Assembly (NCBI RefSeq): GCF_002943415.1
Contig: NZ_PTQZ01000027.1
Coordinates: 1 to 12,346, forward strand
Length of the DNA: 12,346 bases
Direction of reading: 5' to 3'
DNA from: Amnimonas aquatica
GTDB lineage: Bacteria > Pseudomonadota > Gammaproteobacteria > Pseudomonadales > Moraxellaceae
A program made the position numbers and the translations under genes. Under the pieces are notes generated by a model. It worked only from the letters and a program-made list of their open reading frames with translations, had not been told where the DNA came from and made no database searches. This document shows, piece after piece, positions 10,416 to 12,346 of the stretch (position 1 is the first letter of the stretch; every line of letters starts with the position of its first letter).

Positions 10416-12221
10416 TTACCCGCCGAGGGTCTCCCAGCGCTCCAGCAGATGCAGCAGGCGCTCGTCGATTTCGCCCAGTCGCTGCGACAGGGCGGTGGCA
10501 CGGGCGGCATCGCTGACGAACAGCGAGCCGTCCGCGAGGGCGGCACCGGCCTCGGCCTGCTCCGCCTCGAGCGCGGCGATCTCCTCGGGAATGGCGTCCA
10601 GCTCGCGCTGTTCCTTGTAGCTCAGCTTGCGCTTCGCCGGCGCGGTTGCCGGAGTCGGCGCCGCGGCCGCCACCGGGGCGGCGGGTCTGCCCGGCAGTGA
10701 CACCGCAGTCTGGGCCGGACGCTGGCGCAGCCAGTCGTCGTAGCCGCCGACGTACTCGTTGATCGCGCCGTCGCCCTCGAACACCCAGGTGCTGGTCACC
10801 ACCTCGTTGAGGAAGGCGCGGTCATGGCTGATCACCAGCAGTGTGCCCTGGTAGCCGACCAGCAGCTCTTCGAGCAGTTCCAGGGTCTCGACATCGAGAT
10901 CGTTGGTGGGCTCGTCCAGGATCAGCAGATTGGTCGGGCGGGTGAACAGCTTGGCCAGCAGCAGGCGGTTGCGCTCGCCGCCGGACAGCGCCTTCACCGG
11001 CGTGCGTGCGCGCTGCGGCGAGAACAGGAAGTCCTGCAGGTACGACAGCGCGTGCTTGCGCTGGCCATTGATCTCGATGAAGTCGGAGCCCTCGACCACG
11101 TTGTCGATGACGCTGGCCTCGGGGTCGAGCTGGGCGCGCAGCTGGTCGAAGTAGGCGACCTGCAGCATGGTGCCGTGGCGGACGCTGCCGGCATCGGGCG
11201 CGATCTTCTGCAGCAGCAGGTTGATCAGCGTGGTCTTGCCGACGCCGTTGTCGCCGATCAGGCCGATCTTGTCGCCGCGCATGACCACGGCGTTGAAGTC
11301 ACGGACCAGTGCCAGGCCGCCCAGCGTCTTGCACAGGCCGGTGGCTTCCAGCACCAGCTTGCCCGAGCGCTCGGCGTCGCTGATCACCAGCTTGGCGTTG
11401 CCGGTGCGCTCGCGGCGCGCGGCACGGTCGCGGCGCAGCTGCTCGAGCGCGCGCACGCGGCCCTCGTTGCGGGTGCGGCGGGCCTTGATGCCCTGGCGGA
11501 TCCAGACCTCCTCCTGCGCCAGCTTCTTGTCGAAGACGGTGCTCTGGTGTTCCTCGGCGATCAGCTGGGCCTCCTTGTGCTCGAGGTAGGCCGTGTAGCT
11601 GCCGGGAAAGCTGCGCAAGGTGCCGCGATCCAGTTCGACGATGCGGGTCGCCACCGTGCCGAGGAAGCTGCGGTCATGGGTGATGAACAGCAGGGTGCCG
11701 TTCCAGCCCAGCAGGAACTGCTCGATCCAGGTGATGGAGCGGATATCCAGATGGTTGGTCGGCTCGTCCAGCAGCAGGATGTCGGGTTCGGTGATCAGCG
11801 CGCGCGCCAGCAGCACGCGGCGCTTGCGGCCGCCGGACAGGCTGGCGAACTCGCCGTAGGGGTCGAGCTCCAGGCGCGTGGTGATCTTGGCGACTTTGGT
11901 CTGGATTTCCCAGTCTTCCAGGTGGCCGACCATGTCCGGATGCTCCTGCAGGCCGCCGGCGACGATGTCCTCCACCGTGCCGGCCCAGTCGCGCGGCACT
12001 TCCTGCATCATGGTGGCGATGCGCAGGCCCTGCTGGCGCACGATCTCGCCGCCATCGGGCGTGATCTCGCCGGCAATCACCTTGAGCAGGGTCGACTTGC
12101 CTTCGCCGTTGCGGCCGATGATGCAGACGCGCTCGCCGCGCTCCAGGCTGAACGCGGTCTTGTCGAGCAGGTGCGGGCCGCCGAAGGCGACCGAGACATC
12201 ACGCAGGGAAAGCAGGGCCAT
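10416..12221 (-). CDS. uup: ABC-F family ATPase Uup
   Basis: The product is 601 aa with two tandem ABC ATPase domains and no membrane segment, as in ABC-F proteins. In E. coli, Uup is linked to ribosome function and to suppression of precise excision of transposons. Domain 1 has Walker A GRNGEGKST (36-44), signature LSGGR (128-132) and Walker B ILLLDEP (148-154). A charged linker spans about 200-285. Domain 2 has GDNGVGKTT (323-331), LSGGE (412-416) and LLILDEP (432-438). An Ala/Pro linker (502-529) leads to a C-terminal helical hairpin (about 534-600), the Uup-specific coiled-coil DNA-binding domain. The ATG at 12219-12221 gives the conserved N-terminus MALLSLRDVS. A TTG at 12323 would add 34 arginine-rich residues encoded across the inverted repeat and is rejected. 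The Shine-Dalgarno is weak. No clear terminator follows, so read-through into the gene at 9616-10317 is possible. Confidence 0.95.
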   Translation of the reverse strand: MALLSLRDVSVAFGGPHLLDKTAFSLERGERVCIIGRNGEGKSTLLKVIAGEITPDGGEIVRQQGLRIATMMQEVPRDWAGTVEDIVAGGLQEHPDMVGHLEDWEIQTKVAKITTRLELDPYGEFASLSGGRKRRVLLARALITEPDILLLDEPTNHLDIRSITWIEQFLLGWNGTLLFITHDRSFLGTVATRIVELDRGTLRSFPGSYTAYLEHKEAQLIAEEHQSTVFDKKLAQEEVWIRQGIKARRTRNEGRVRALEQLRRDRAARRERTGNAKLVISDAERSGKLVLEATGLCKTLGGLALVRDFNAVVMRGDKIGLIGDNGVGKTTLINLLLQKIAPDAGSVRHGTMLQVAYFDQLRAQLDPEASVIDNVVEGSDFIEINGQRKHALSYLQDFLFSPQRARTPVKALSGGERNRLLLAKLFTRPTNLLILDEPTNDLDVETLELLEELLVGYQGTLLVISHDRAFLNEVVTSTWVFEGDGAINEYVGGYDDWLRQRPAQTAVSLPGRPAAPVAAAAPTPATAPAKRKLSYKEQRELDAIPEEIAALEAEQAEAGAALADGSLFVSDAARATALSQRLGEIDERLLHLLERWETLGG

Positions 12222-12255
12222 GACACCACGCCGGAGCAGTAACGGAAGGGCGCGC

Positions 12256-12264
12256 AGTCTAGCA
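12256..12264 (-). promoter_or_regulatory. Candidate extended -10 promoter of uup
   Basis: On the minus strand this reads TGCTAGACT, an extended -10 (TGC + TAGACT). Predicted transcription starts near 12249, giving a leader of about 28 bases. The -35 position (12279-12284) falls in the opposite arm of the inverted repeat and is a poor match. Confidence 0.45.
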
Positions 12265-12283
12265 GATGCCCGCTGCCGGCATC

Positions 12284-12292
12284 TGCTAGACT
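12284..12292 (+). promoter_or_regulatory. Candidate extended -10 promoter of the right-edge gene
   Basis: TGCTAGACT on the plus strand mirrors the uup element. It lies within GGCATCTGCTAGACTG (12278-12293), which matches the 16-mer upstream of the ubiB-like gene at 14 of 16 positions. Predicted transcription starts near 12299, about 43 bases before the ATG at 12342. Confidence 0.45.
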
Positions 12293-12341
12293 GCGCGCGA
12301 CTCAACAGCAGGGCCGGGCTCAAGGCCGGGAGCGCACATCT

Positions 12342-12346
12342 ATGGA
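12342..12346 (+). CDS. Start of a divergent gene cut by the window edge
   Basis: ATGGA at the end of the window is preceded by GGGAG at 12328-12332 with a 9-base spacing, and by a promoter-like TGCTAGACT. This fits the first codon of a plus-strand gene divergent from uup. No product can be read. From memory of Pseudomonas gene order, a soluble lytic transglycosylase gene often lies divergent to uup, but nothing in these five bases tests that. Confidence 0.5.

Larger units (their letters stand above)
12250..12298. repeat. Perfect 21-bp inverted repeat between divergent genes
   Basis: Bases 12250-12270 are the exact reverse complement of 12278-12298, with a 7-base spacer CGCTGCC. Each arm ends in GCGCG(C) and contains the same -10-like TGCTAGACT, one copy facing uup and the other facing the gene that starts at 12342. 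It lies 28 bases upstream of the uup ATG and 43 bases before the other ATG. No T-run flanks it. Confidence 0.9.

Noticed and set aside
10408..10424. A 5-bp stem (GGCGG/CCGCC) over the uup stop codon as a terminator
   Set aside because: The stem is short, contains the stop codon in its loop, and is followed by AAAGCC instead of a T-run on the uup strand.
10824..12242. A 472-codon plus-strand open frame opposite uup
   Set aside because: It is in codon register with uup on the other strand and has the same low-complexity composition. uup itself carries all the ABC-F motifs.
12222..12323. An N-terminal extension of uup from TTG 12323
   Set aside because: It would translate through the 21-bp inverted repeat into 34 Arg/Leu-rich residues, whereas the family N-terminus starts at the ATG of 12221.

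Overview
The window reads as ordinary chromosomal DNA from a high-GC gammaproteobacterium. Coding regions have G or C at most third codon positions, genes are tightly packed, and the proteins most resemble Pseudomonas- and Xanthomonas-type homologues. The order gltB-gltD-hemE also matches what I recall from Pseudomonas. The exact family cannot be fixed by eye. I see no mobile element, CRISPR array, tRNA or rRNA.

Layout, left to right. A 90-base leader (1-90) precedes gltB (91-4557) and gltD (4584-6005), an operon for the two subunits of NADPH-dependent glutamate synthase. It closes with a strong intrinsic terminator (6037-6063). A small lipoprotein gene on the minus strand (6089-6469) converges on that terminator and shares a roughly 230-base divergent region with hemE (6701-7807, uroporphyrinogen decarboxylase). 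A UbiB/ABC1-family kinase-like gene (7870-9546) follows hemE on the same strand. It converges, across a hairpin without a T-tract, on an acetoacetate-decarboxylase-superfamily gene (9616-10317, minus). Upstream of that, on the same strand, is the ABC-F ATPase gene uup (10416-12221, minus). At the right edge a perfect 21-bp inverted repeat lies between uup and the first codon of a divergent gene (12342).

Functionally the genes are housekeeping: ammonium assimilation (GltBD), haem synthesis (HemE), probable quinone or lipid support (UbiB/ABC1), and a ribosome-associated or DNA-stability ATPase (Uup). Two are poorly defined: the lipoprotein and the decarboxylase-like protein. I found no obvious new multi-gene system. 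The most interesting signals are non-coding. They are the mirror-symmetric divergent promoter region by uup, a promoter-like 16-mer shared by uup and ubiB, two hairpins that abut the Shine-Dalgarno sequence of minus-strand genes, and an 8-codon upstream ORF whose stop overlaps the ubiB start.
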